Shown piece after piece: positions 6,961 through 13,967 of a stretch of 25,816 nucleotides of DNA. The stretch comes from a virus: positions 1 to 25,816 of IMG/VR virus record IMGVR_UViG_3300010885_054041; one strand, 5' to 3'. Each line of letters opens with the position of its first letter. The first letter of the stretch is position 1. The notes below the pieces were generated by a model that saw nothing but the letters and a program-made list of their open reading frames with translations, did not search any database and had not been told where the DNA came from. Made by a program: the position numbers and the translations under genes.

Positions 6961-7151
6961 TATAATTCAAATTTATAATTTAACCTTTCTTCTATTTTTT
7001 GCAAATCTTCTTGGGTAAACTCGTTTAACCCATTCATCTTCTTAGACAAATCTCCTTCCGGAATTCTTATCTCAAAAGATAACCACCGCTGTGTACGACC
7101 ATCTAGCGCTATGGTAACCTGCTCCGGTACTGTTACTTTAATTTTTTCCAT
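6960..7151 (-). CDS. Small hypothetical protein (63 aa), first gene of replication operon
   Basis: The first gene after the operon promoter. An upstream TTG at 7175 lies inside the -7 promoter element, so the ATG at 7151 is the only plausible start; it gives a leader of about 15 bases. The product starts MEKIKVTVPEQVTIALDGRT and ends EERLNYKFEL: a beta-strand segment, then an acidic helix. No family is recognised. Being first in the operon suggests strong early expression. Confidence 0.65.
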   Translation of the reverse strand: MEKIKVTVPEQVTIALDGRTQRWLSFEIRIPEGDLSKKMNGLNEFTQEDLQKIEERLNYKFEL

Positions 7152-7172
7152 TTTTAATTTTTTGATATTTAG

Positions 7173-7203
7173 CAAATATATAAACTTTATTCAAGAAAAC
7201 AAA
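7173..7203 (-). promoter_or_regulatory. Bacteroidota-type promoter for the replication operon
   Basis: On the minus strand the sequence reads TTTG (7203-7200), 19 bases, then TATATTTG (7180-7173). This is an exact match to the Bacteroidota primary-sigma consensus TTTG / TAnnTTTG with its usual 19-21 base spacing. The start site would be near 7166, about 15 bases before the first codon of the replication operon. Confidence 0.75.
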
Positions 7204-7224
7204 TAAAATATTTTTTTAAATAAA

Positions 7225-7256
7225 TTTGGTAAATTAAAAAAACTATTTTATTTTTA
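7225..7256 (+). promoter_or_regulatory. Probable promoter for the 7294-8380 gene group
   Basis: The plus strand has TTTG at 7225-7228 and, 20 bases on, TATTTTTA at 7249-7256, which is one base off TAnnTTTG. Transcription would start near 7263, about 30 bases before the secreted-protein gene. It is divergent from the replication promoter, and the two overlap no functional element, giving a simple two-way control region. Confidence 0.5.
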
Positions 7257-7293
7257 CATTGTAATTAAATTATTAACCATAAAAATTAAAATC

Positions 7294-7686
7294 ATGAAAA
7301 ATTTAAAAATTGCATTATGCTTTTTGTTTGCAACGATAGTTTCAAGCAATGTGTTTTCTCAAGATTTTGAAATTAAATCAACTTGTTATGCTATTGGTAT
7401 TTATGATGAGACAGCAGACGGGTATCGTATGAAACCTAAATATATTGACTATATAACAATCGTTTTTACAAAAGACAAGATCAGTATGAATGATGTCTTT
7501 AATTCTTCTTTTGAAATACAAAAAATCACCACAAGTAAGACAGATAATAAAACATTTAATATTTATGATTGTAAAGATAACAAAGGTTTATTATGCTCTA
7601 TTATAGTCGGCGAAGAAGAAGATGATCATACTAAAATGTGTTTAGTATATTCTAATTTGGCTTATTTTTATTACACAAAAAACTAA
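7294..7686 (+). CDS. Secreted protein of unknown function (130 aa)
   Basis: The N-terminus MKNLKIALCFLFATIVSSNVFSQ is a standard signal peptide with cleavage expected after FSQ, leaving a mature protein of about 107 aa starting DFEIKSTCYAIG. The mature part is acidic and beta-rich, contains three or four Cys that could form disulfides in the periplasm, and has no catalytic motif I can name. It is the first gene of a divergent group opposite the replication operon and so is likely expressed early. Exclusion of other phages or altering the host envelope are possible roles, by inference only. Confidence 0.72.
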   Translation: MKNLKIALCFLFATIVSSNVFSQDFEIKSTCYAIGIYDETADGYRMKPKYIDYITIVFTKDKISMNDVFNSSFEIQKITTSKTDNKTFNIYDCKDNKGLLCSIIVGEEEDDHTKMCLVYSNLAYFYYTKN

Positions 7687-7689
7687 ACA

Positions 7690-7983
7690 ATGAATCTTCC
7701 AGAAACATCTCACGAAGCTTACAAAATGATGAATAAAGAATTGCTTTCAGATCATCATAAGAAAATAATAAATGCTTTAAAAGTATTAAGAATAGCTACA
7801 GCTGAAGAAATAGCTATTTTTTTAAATTGGGACGATAAAAACAGGGCATCAAGAAGAATGTCTGAACTTGAAAGGGATCAGATAATTTACAAGCCAGGCG
7901 AAAAAAGAAAAACAAAATATGGAAGAAATGCTTTTGTTTATACTTTAGTTAATAAAAATCCGATTCCATTATCTTTATTTTAG
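7690..7983 (+). CDS. Winged-helix DNA-binding protein (97 aa)
   Basis: The core SDHHKKIINALKVLRIATAEEIAIFLNW is split as helix 1 then the helix-turn-helix (TAEEIAIFL, then KNRASRRMSELERD as the recognition helix), followed by a two-stranded wing (IIYKPGEKRKTKYGRNAFVYTL). This matches small MarR-like winged-helix proteins common in Bacteroidota phages. It lacks any ligand or dimerisation domain. It starts 3 bases after the secreted-protein stop, so it is co-transcribed. It may regulate early phage genes or act in replication; targets are unknown. Confidence 0.75.
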   Translation: MNLPETSHEAYKMMNKELLSDHHKKIINALKVLRIATAEEIAIFLNWDDKNRASRRMSELERDQIIYKPGEKRKTKYGRNAFVYTLVNKNPIPLSLF

Positions 7984-8136
7984 ATGAAAAAAAAGAAAAA
8001 CGAAATCGTTTTTGAAAGTAATGTAGTAAATAATTTTGCCAGGATTTATATACACCAAAGAAATTGGAAGTTATTAATGCCAATACCGTATTCGTGGAAA
8101 ATTGACATAAAAAAAATAAACGAATTAAAAAAGTAA
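7984..8136 (+). CDS. Small basic protein (50 aa)
   Basis: The ATG directly follows the stop of the winged-helix gene with no gap. The product begins MKKKKNEIVFES, contains RIYIHQRNWKLLMPIPYSW and ends with Lys-rich KKINELKK. High Lys content and aromatic residues suggest a nucleic-acid or protein partner, but no family is known to me. Zero-base spacing and a following conserved gene 16 bases later support a real gene. Confidence 0.5.
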   Translation: MKKKKNEIVFESNVVNNFARIYIHQRNWKLLMPIPYSWKIDIKKINELKK

Positions 8137-8152
8137 AAGTTATTTTTATGTA

Positions 8153-8380
8153 ATGGAATTAATGGTATCTGGATGTAAAGATTGTCCGCTTTGTAATATA
8201 GATTTTGGAATAAGTTATTTTTGTAATTATCCAAATTATGATGAAGAAGCGCTTATGATAGATATAGATGAAAACGAAGATCCAATAACGCCAGAGAAAT
8301 GTCCACTTAATACTTACCCAATTATAATAAAAAACAAAGAATGGCAAAAGCTTGAAATGTTTTGGAATAAAAGAAATTAA
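8153..8380 (+). CDS. Small Cys-rich, probably zinc-binding phage protein (75 aa)
   Basis: The sequence shows VSGCKDCPLCN near the start, then FCNYPN, and later ITPEKCPLN: five or six cysteines arranged as CxxCPxC...C...CPL. This spacing is typical of a short zinc-stabilised phage protein seen in many genomes, often next to replication genes; its role is not known. A second ATG lies three codons in (MVSGC) and could be the true start. It is the last gene before the terminator. Confidence 0.68.
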   Translation: MELMVSGCKDCPLCNIDFGISYFCNYPNYDEEALMIDIDENEDPITPEKCPLNTYPIIIKNKEWQKLEMFWNKRN

Positions 8381-8382
8381 AA

Positions 8383-8403
8383 AACCCACCTAATGGGTGG
8401 GTT
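8383..8403. terminator. Bidirectional intrinsic terminator
   Basis: An 8-bp perfect stem (AACCCACC / GGTGGGTT) with a 5-base loop lies between the convergent Cys-rich gene and the minus-strand gene. The minus-strand side continues into a run of T (TTTTTTAATTTC), a good U-tract; the plus-strand side has TTCTTAATTTTATT, a weaker one. It separates two opposing transcription units. Confidence 0.75.
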
Positions 8404-8424
8404 CTTAATTTTATTAGCGCCTAA

Positions 8425-8664
8425 TTAAAGGGCAATAATTTCCGCAACAGTCTTAACGCTGTAATAAACAGGTTGGATTGGAGAAGGCGCGGTTGGTAAT
8501 AATTGGATTTGAGATTTACAAGTAACACCAGAGTAAGCTACATTTGGTGATAAATCTCGTAAAACAACCTGCGTTGGAGAGAATCCCATAGATACTCCCA
8601 TTGCATTTTTCCAATCATTTTGATTTGCTCCGTAAATTGATACGGCAAACATTGCTTGTGCCAT
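8425..8664 (-). CDS. Lone minus-strand hypothetical protein (79 aa)
   Basis: A single minus-strand gene between the left (early) and the right (late) plus-strand blocks. The product has MAQAMFAVSIYGANQNDWKNAMGV, VVLRDLSPNVAYSGVTCKSQIQLLP and PIQPVYYSVKTVAEI: beta-rich, one Cys, no signal peptide or span. I recognise no family. It has its own terminator and needs its own promoter in the 72 bases upstream, where I cannot find a clean TTTG / TAnnTTTG pair. Isolated placement suggests independent control. Confidence 0.62.
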   Translation of the reverse strand: MAQAMFAVSIYGANQNDWKNAMGVSMGFSPTQVVLRDLSPNVAYSGVTCKSQIQLLPTAPSPIQPVYYSVKTVAEIIAL

Positions 8665-8736
8665 TTTTCTTTTTTTAGAATGAATGAATGATTTTAACTT
8701 GGTGAAATTAAATGTTTTTTGTAATAAAAATAAAAT

Positions 8737-9552
8737 ATGGGGAAAAATATATTAATAAAACACAGTTATAATGCCGGGGATTTGATTGTCTTAATGTCTG
8801 GGCTGCAAGAATTATATAAAAAACACAACAAAAAAGTAATAATTTACCAAGTTTTAGATTTTCCTGCATTTTATTATAATGGCGCTATTAGTCCAATAAT
8901 TAATAATGATGGGCAGCAAGTTTGTATGAATGAGGAGATGTATAAAAGGTTAAAACCATTAATTGAATATCAAGATTACATTGAATCTTTTGAAATTTAT
9001 AAAGGAGAAAAAGTAGATTTTGATGTTGATTTAACGAGAGACAGTAGAATGATTCCTATGCCTGCTGGATTAATACACCATTATGCTTTTTCTGTTTTCC
9101 CAGAAATGAGCTGCGATCTATCTGTAAAATGGATAAAAACACCAGATTACAATACCAATCCAATTGAAAAAATAATCATAAACAGAACACAGAGATACAC
9201 TAACGCATATATTGATTATTATTTCTTAAAAGACATTCAAGACAAATTTGTTTTTTTGGGAGCTAAATCCGAGCTTGAAGCAATCAATAAGCAGTTTAAT
9301 TTAAGCTTACAGTATTTAGATAGCATTGATTTTTTGCATTTGGCAACAATGATGAAATCTTATACAGGCGGAATATACAATCAAAGTTTTTTGTGGCATT
9401 TGGCTGATGCGATGAAGCTGCCGAGAATACTTGAATTATGCAATCAGTTTCCTAATACATTCCCTACCGGAGCTAATGGGTACGCTTTTTACAATCAAAA
9501 AGCACTTGAATATTATACAAACACAATGTTAAAAAATGATACACGAATTTAA
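8737..9552 (+). CDS. GT9-like glycosyltransferase (heptosyltransferase-type fold)
   Basis: A 271-aa protein with the GT-B opening of ADP-heptose:LPS heptosyltransferase-like enzymes: NILIKHSYNAGDLIVLMSGLQELY, where the N/G-x-GD-x-hhh loop follows the first strand, then KKVIIYQVLDFPAFYY. Later HLATMMKSYTGGIYNQSFLWHLADAMKLPRILEL corresponds to the sugar-nucleotide-binding end, but the usual DSGPLH motif is replaced by YNQSFLWHLA. It is shorter than typical GT9 (about 330 aa). It is the first gene of an overlapping sugar cassette. The donor and acceptor are unknown, and loss of activity cannot be ruled out given the altered motif. Confidence 0.68.
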   Translation: MGKNILIKHSYNAGDLIVLMSGLQELYKKHNKKVIIYQVLDFPAFYYNGAISPIINNDGQQVCMNEEMYKRLKPLIEYQDYIESFEIYKGEKVDFDVDLTRDSRMIPMPAGLIHHYAFSVFPEMSCDLSVKWIKTPDYNTNPIEKIIINRTQRYTNAYIDYYFLKDIQDKFVFLGAKSELEAINKQFNLSLQYLDSIDFLHLATMMKSYTGGIYNQSFLWHLADAMKLPRILELCNQFPNTFPTGANGYAFYNQKALEYYTNTMLKNDTRI

Positions 9553-9748
9553 TTACCCAGTGCCATGCACTACTCCTTTGGGGGATGGATATATTTGGTA
9601 TGTAAAACCAAACGGTTTTTTAGAAAATGACGAAGTAACAGTAATTCTGTGTGATGGCGGAAATATAAAACATTTTACAACCGACCAAATTAAAATATGG
9701 CACAACGGAACGTATAAAATAAAAAAAATAAAAAATGATAAGCATTAA
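9536..9748 (+). CDS. Small SH3-like phage protein (70 aa)
   Basis: The gene overlaps both neighbours (17 and 14 bases), so it is translated with the cassette. The product, beginning MIHEFNYPVPCTTPLGDGY and continuing DEVTVILCDGGNIKHFTTDQI, has five or six short beta strands like an SH3-type barrel. I recall similar small proteins with P.PCTTPLGDGY in other Bacteroidota phages, but not their function. It may bind a partner enzyme of the cassette; that is inference. Confidence 0.62.
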   Translation: MIHEFNYPVPCTTPLGDGYIWYVKPNGFLENDEVTVILCDGGNIKHFTTDQIKIWHNGTYKIKKIKNDKH

Positions 9749-11168
9749 AAACGTAGAGCTTTGTTTAATTGATTGTTATAATTATGGGGCAGCAGCTGCT
9801 TCTTTGCAAAAAAGCATGAAGCAATGCAAGTTTGGCAAAGTAAAGTTTTTTACCGATATAGATATAGATATAGAGGGGGTAGAGGTAATACAAATAGATT
9901 CATTAAAATCTAAGGATGATTATTCTAACTTTGTAATTAAAGAACTATATAAGCATATAGAATTAGATTATGTTCTTATAACCCAGCATGATGCTTGGGT
10001 ATTAGACGCAGGCGCTTGGAGTGAAGAATTTTTAAATTATGATTACATAGGAAGCCCTTGGTTATATACAGATGGGCGAAATGTTGGGAATGGAGGATTT
10101 TCTTTGCGATCAAAATTATTGCAAAATATTTTAGGGCATGATTTAGAAATAGAAATAACATCTCCGGAAGATGAAATTATTGGCAGATTATACAGAACCT
10201 ATTTAGAGAAAAAATACGGAATGAAATTTCCATCAGATAGCGTGGCTGATACTTTTTCTTTTGAGTTGCGAGAGCCAAAAAACAATACGTTTGGATTTCA
10301 TTCTTATTTCCATAAACCATATAACCCCACAGTTATAATTAAAAGGACAGCCGCCTTAGGGGACGTATTGCTTACCGAACCGGTAGCTAAATATTATTTT
10401 AATAAGGGGTATAATGTGGTATTAGATATACCGAGCGATATGTACGAAATGTTTAGTAATCATTATTTCCCAATTAAGCATATATCACAATTTGATTTTG
10501 GAAGAATTACGCCAAAAAAAATAGTCAACCTAGATTTAGCTTATGAAGCAAAGCCTAAGCAAAACAGATTGAAAAGTTATTTTGAGTTTTCCGGTATAAA
10601 AGATTATGAACTTACGCGCCCAATTTTGTTTCCTTTGGTGGATGAAAAGACAAAGCTTTTTAAAAAATATGCAGTTATTCATATAGATCAAAAAAACATA
10701 CCACACAGAAATATATATGGAGTAAATTGGAAGGCAATTAAAAAGCATTTGGAAGCTTATGGATATGTTGTTATCCAAATAGGAAAAGAGTTTCATGAAT
10801 CAATAGGAATTGAAATGAATACACCTTCAATTGGTTTTCTTAAATTTGTAATTGCTGGATGCGATTTATTTTTAGGCATTGATAGTGGGCCATTAAATAT
10901 TGCTATGGCTTATAATAAACCATGTGTTGGTTTTTTTGGAAGCGTAAATCCGGAATATGTTTATCCGAATACAAAAGGATTAGAAGTTATTCAACAACCA
11001 TGCATATATCAGCATTGCTATCATTCTGAATTTTCTGTAACGGGGGTTTCGTGTGTATTTAACGCTGATGTACCCCCCTGTTGCATAGCAGAAACAGAGC
11101 AAGTGATAGATGCAATTAATAATTTGCACATAAATATAAATAAGGAAAATGGCAGTAGAATCGCATAA
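9735..11168 (+). CDS. Bifunctional glycosyltransferase: DUF5672 domain fused to GT9 domain
   Basis: Two sugar-transfer domains share one 477-aa chain. Residues about 5-190 resemble DUF5672: DYVLITQHDAWVLD, EEFLNYDYIGSPW, NVGNGGFSLRS. Residues about 198-460 are a GT9 domain: VIIKRTAALGDVLLTEPVAKYY (loop with GD), NRLKSYFEFSGI, and DSGPLNIAMAYNKPCVGFFGS (residues 383-403), the nucleotide-sugar site. A Cys-rich end (C423, C428, C440, C449, C450) may bind zinc or form a stable lid. It overlaps the genes on both sides. It could add two sugars in sequence. Substrates are unknown. Confidence 0.82.
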   Translation: MISIKNVELCLIDCYNYGAAAASLQKSMKQCKFGKVKFFTDIDIDIEGVEVIQIDSLKSKDDYSNFVIKELYKHIELDYVLITQHDAWVLDAGAWSEEFLNYDYIGSPWLYTDGRNVGNGGFSLRSKLLQNILGHDLEIEITSPEDEIIGRLYRTYLEKKYGMKFPSDSVADTFSFELREPKNNTFGFHSYFHKPYNPTVIIKRTAALGDVLLTEPVAKYYFNKGYNVVLDIPSDMYEMFSNHYFPIKHISQFDFGRITPKKIVNLDLAYEAKPKQNRLKSYFEFSGIKDYELTRPILFPLVDEKTKLFKKYAVIHIDQKNIPHRNIYGVNWKAIKKHLEAYGYVVIQIGKEFHESIGIEMNTPSIGFLKFVIAGCDLFLGIDSGPLNIAMAYNKPCVGFFGSVNPEYVYPNTKGLEVIQQPCIYQHCYHSEFSVTGVSCVFNADVPPCCIAETEQVIDAINNLHININKENGSRIA

Positions 11169-11670
11169 GATACTTGAAAAAATAAATAAATATTTAAACG
11201 GAAGTGTTATTGAAATTGGATGCGGAGATGCAACAATTATAGATGGCGCTTTTGGAATTGATGGAAGAAGCTTTCCATGTGTAAATTACTTAACAAGCAA
11301 TTTATATGATTTACCAAAGCAAATTCCAGATAAAATAAATTCGTTTGATTGTTGTTTTAGTTCTCATGTTTTAGAGCATTTGCCAGATGCCTATAAGGCA
11401 ATAGACGAATGGTCAATGTTTTTAAAGCAAAACGGATACCTTATACTTTATTTGCCAGATGGAGAACATTATGACAATTACGAAAATAGAGAACACTTTC
11501 ACGATACCACGCATAAGCAATTTGTCTTTTGGTTTAAAAGGGCGTTTTGTGGAGAAGCGTTGAATTTTAAAGGAGAGCAATATCAACAACCAAAATTTAA
11601 TTTAATAGAAAGCGGGCTAGACATTGGAGATAATAGATATTCTTTTTATTTAGTTGCGCAAAAAATATAA
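11149..11670 (+). CDS. Class I SAM-dependent methyltransferase
   Basis: A 173-aa protein with the SAM-binding motif I VIEIGCGDATI at about residues 20-30, an acidic strand-end region, and FDCCFSSHVLEHLPDAYKAIDEW, the post-motif II pattern of Methyltransf_11-like enzymes, followed by NGYLILYLPDGE. The short length leaves no room for a DNA-recognition domain, so a small molecule or sugar acceptor is more likely. It starts 20 bases inside the fused glycosyltransferase and ends 3 bases before the next glycosyltransferase. It probably methylates a sugar or lipid made by the cassette. Confidence 0.8.
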   Translation: MAVESHKILEKINKYLNGSVIEIGCGDATIIDGAFGIDGRSFPCVNYLTSNLYDLPKQIPDKINSFDCCFSSHVLEHLPDAYKAIDEWSMFLKQNGYLILYLPDGEHYDNYENREHFHDTTHKQFVFWFKRAFCGEALNFKGEQYQQPKFNLIESGLDIGDNRYSFYLVAQKI

Positions 11671-11673
11671 ACA

Positions 11674-12444
11674 ATGAGCAATACGTTAGGCGGCAGCATT
11701 TTTGTAAGAAACGGAGTAAAATATGATTATTGTTTTAAGGAAAGCATTTTATCGTTACTTGAATTTTGCGATAAAGTAAGCTGTGTGGTTGTTGAAGGTG
11801 AAGATGAGACAGAAGAAATAGTTAGGCAACTTGAGTCCGAAAACAAAAGATTAATGGTAACTTATTTGCCAAAATCAGAATGGGAAAACCAGCAAGGCAA
11901 AGCCCAAAGCAAGCTTTGTTATTTTACAGACATAGCCATTTCTAAGCTAGATACCGACTATAATTTTTATCAACAAGCGGATGAAATAATGCACGAAAAA
12001 TGCTATAGCAAAATAAGGGAGGTAATTAAAACGGCAGAACCTGCGTATTTTTGCAGCAGAATTAATTTATGGAAAAGCCCTTATTTGCAATTAGATGTTC
12101 CGCAAAACAGGAAGCCATGCTCATCTGAAATAATAAGGTTAGCTAAAACGGAATATAGGTCTTATGGGGATGCAGAAAGTTTAGCTGTGCCTACTGCTGA
12201 TTATTCTTGCGTTAATGATATTCGTATGTATCACATGGGTTTTGTTAGAAAAAGAGAGGTAATGAAGGCAAAAGTTATAAACATGCAAGAGGGCGTTTTT
12301 GAAATGGCAAATCATGATATTAAATTAGATGGCAGTGATATTTTTCAACCAGAGCTGTGGTTTGATGATAATGATTTGAAATTAATAGATGAGCCATTGC
12401 CATTGCTTATCCAAGATTGGGCAAAAAAAAGAATTTATAAATAA
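11674..12444 (+). CDS. GT2-like glycosyltransferase
   Basis: A 256-aa protein with features of GT-A family 2-like enzymes seen in phages: an N-terminal strand region with GGSIFVRNGVKYDYCFKESILSLLEFCDKVSCVVVEGEDET, and FYQQADEIMHEKCYSKI, where QADE takes the place of the metal- and donor-binding DxD. The end has TADYSCVNDIRMYHMGFVRKREVM, with a His in the usual acceptor/base zone. Last gene of the sugar cassette; spacing of 3 bases to the methyltransferase. Donor unknown. Family assignment is from motif pattern. Confidence 0.72.
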   Translation: MSNTLGGSIFVRNGVKYDYCFKESILSLLEFCDKVSCVVVEGEDETEEIVRQLESENKRLMVTYLPKSEWENQQGKAQSKLCYFTDIAISKLDTDYNFYQQADEIMHEKCYSKIREVIKTAEPAYFCSRINLWKSPYLQLDVPQNRKPCSSEIIRLAKTEYRSYGDAESLAVPTADYSCVNDIRMYHMGFVRKREVMKAKVINMQEGVFEMANHDIKLDGSDIFQPELWFDDNDLKLIDEPLPLLIQDWAKKRIYK

Positions 12445-12454
12445 ACACAAAAAC

Positions 12455-13258
12455 ATGAACAAAAAACATTTTGTATTAATTGAAGATCAAAAAGTCAGTA
12501 AAAAAGATATTGAACTTATTGAAAAAGAAAGACAAGCTAAATTAAAAGCTCATTCAAAAAGGATATTAGCCCTAAATAAAGAAAAGCTAAAAAAGCCGGT
12601 TTACATAAAGCATCCAGAAGGTAGGGTAGTAATATCAATAGACTTAGAAGCGAAAAATTCTCATACATTTAGCAGTGGAGAAAAGATATATATTGGCAGG
12701 CAGTTTAATAACCTTAACCGCAGGGAAACAGAACCAGTTAATGCTTATGTGATATCTGCTAGCGATATACCTTACGGATCGGAAATATTAATACATCCAA
12801 ATGCGATAAACGATTCCAATAAAATATTTAATTTTAACGAAAACATCTCCGATGTTAAATATTATTCTATACCAGAAAATCAATGTTACTTTTGGAAAAC
12901 AGCAGACGATTGGCAGCCATTGAAGGGATTTGTAACTGGGCTGCGCGTGTTTGAAGAATACAGGGGGGCGCTAGTTGGTGTAAATCATACGCAAATAAAA
13001 AATGTTTTGTATATTACATCCGGCCATCTAAGAGGAAAAGTAGTACACACTCTTAAAGCTTGTGATTACGAAATGATATTTATGGGTAGCAACGGAGTAG
13101 AGCAAAGGGTTATACGGTGCAGGCATTTTGAAAATGAAATAAATGAAAGAGAGGAAATAATAGCCGTTGATGAATATTTGACCAAAAGAATAGTTGGGGA
13201 AGATTTATTGGTTGGGATTTCTTCTTCTGATGCAAAAAGTATTATTTTTACATTATAA
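12455..13258 (+). CDS. Conserved phage protein, possibly GroES-like (267 aa)
   Basis: The frame extends upstream into the glycosyltransferase, but ATG at 12455 with an A-rich leader gives a natural start MNKKHFVLIEDQKVSKKDIE. Residues 1-50 are a charged helical region; then comes a beta-rich domain with GEKIYIGRQFNNLNRRETEP and SDIPYGSEILIHPNAIND, which loosely resembles a GroES-like barrel; and an end with VLYITSGHLRGKVVHTLKACDYEMIF. In related phages similar proteins lie just before the packaging genes. A co-chaperonin role in capsid folding is possible but unproved. Confidence 0.62.
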   Translation: MNKKHFVLIEDQKVSKKDIELIEKERQAKLKAHSKRILALNKEKLKKPVYIKHPEGRVVISIDLEAKNSHTFSSGEKIYIGRQFNNLNRRETEPVNAYVISASDIPYGSEILIHPNAINDSNKIFNFNENISDVKYYSIPENQCYFWKTADDWQPLKGFVTGLRVFEEYRGALVGVNHTQIKNVLYITSGHLRGKVVHTLKACDYEMIFMGSNGVEQRVIRCRHFENEINEREEIIAVDEYLTKRIVGEDLLVGISSSDAKSIIFTL

Positions 13259-13277
13259 ACAATTTAAAATTAAATAA

Positions 13278-13955
13278 ATGTCAAAAGCAAAAAGGACAAT
13301 AGTAGATGCTAAGCAATCTAAATTACAACCGATTCCAAATTCTGGAAAAGACATCTCAACAAACAGTACAAAAACAAGTGTAGAACCAAGACCCGTACCG
13401 CCAGGAGAAGATTTATCTGGCTATTGGGGAAGAAGCGCTGGGGACACAGTGGAAGGGAAGCACGCTCAATTAAGAGCGCTGGGATTTAATGACAGAAATT
13501 CATTTATGAATCAATCTGTTGCTGAACCATTAAACGAATCGGCGTTTTCAAAACAGGCAGCAGAGAAAAAAAAGGGAAGTCCATTAAATGTAGAAGCATC
13601 AACCGGATGGTCGGAATCTGCAAAGCTTCAGACTTTGTCAATGCTTGACGATATGTATAGATCAGCAGATAAGATGGGATACAAGACTGCGGATCAATTT
13701 AGAACAGCATACGAAAACCTAAAAAATTCTAGCCCAAGAACAAAAGCGCTAAGCACCGATCCAAAATGGATTGCTGCAACACAAAGCGGAGGCGCGGATT
13801 TGAAAAACGTAGCAGCTGAACACTTTGCCAGATTAGTTAGAGGGAGAGACGAGGAACGTGCTAAAGCAGCTCCAGCAGCAGCTCCAGCAGCAGCTCCAGC
13901 AGCAGCTTCGGCAACGCCAGCGTCAAAAGTAATGCTAAAGGTTAATAAAGCTTAG
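13278..13955 (+). CDS. Hypothetical virion- or packaging-associated protein (225 aa)
   Basis: A basic, disordered N-terminal part (Ser, Lys, Pro-rich up to about residue 45), a helical middle (GWSESAKLQTLSMLDDMYRS, YKTADQFRTAYENLK), and an Ala-Pro tail of PAAA units (about residues 197-212) before a short basic end. No known family. Position before the terminase genes suggests a role in packaging or the capsid interior. The Ala-Pro tail is encoded by a 12-base tandem repeat and is probably a flexible linker that varies among relatives. Confidence 0.58.
   Translation: MSKAKRTIVDAKQSKLQPIPNSGKDISTNSTKTSVEPRPVPPGEDLSGYWGRSAGDTVEGKHAQLRALGFNDRNSFMNQSVAEPLNESAFSKQAAEKKKGSPLNVEASTGWSESAKLQTLSMLDDMYRSADKMGYKTADQFRTAYENLKNSSPRTKALSTDPKWIAATQSGGADLKNVAAEHFARLVRGRDEERAKAAPAAAPAAAPAAASATPASKVMLKVNKA
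13866..13907 (+). repeat. 12-base tandem repeat (3.5 copies)
   Basis: The unit GCAGCTCCAGCA is repeated three times without error, followed by a partial fourth. It encodes AAPA units inside the preceding gene's product and is prone to change in copy number by slippage. Confidence 0.9.
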
Positions 13956-13967
13956 ATAGTAGCAAAT

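Noticed and set aside
7152-7175. TTG start of the first replication-operon gene
   Set aside because: The codon is inside the -7 promoter element, so it cannot be in the transcript.
7221-7228. TAAATTTG as a plus-strand -7 element
   Set aside because: It fits TAnnTTTG but has no TTTG 19-21 bases upstream; its own TTTG better serves as the -33 element for TATTTTTA at 7249.
12389-12454. Upstream start of the 12455 gene
   Set aside because: It lies wholly inside the glycosyltransferase in another frame and gives an unlikely MSHCHCLSK sequence.
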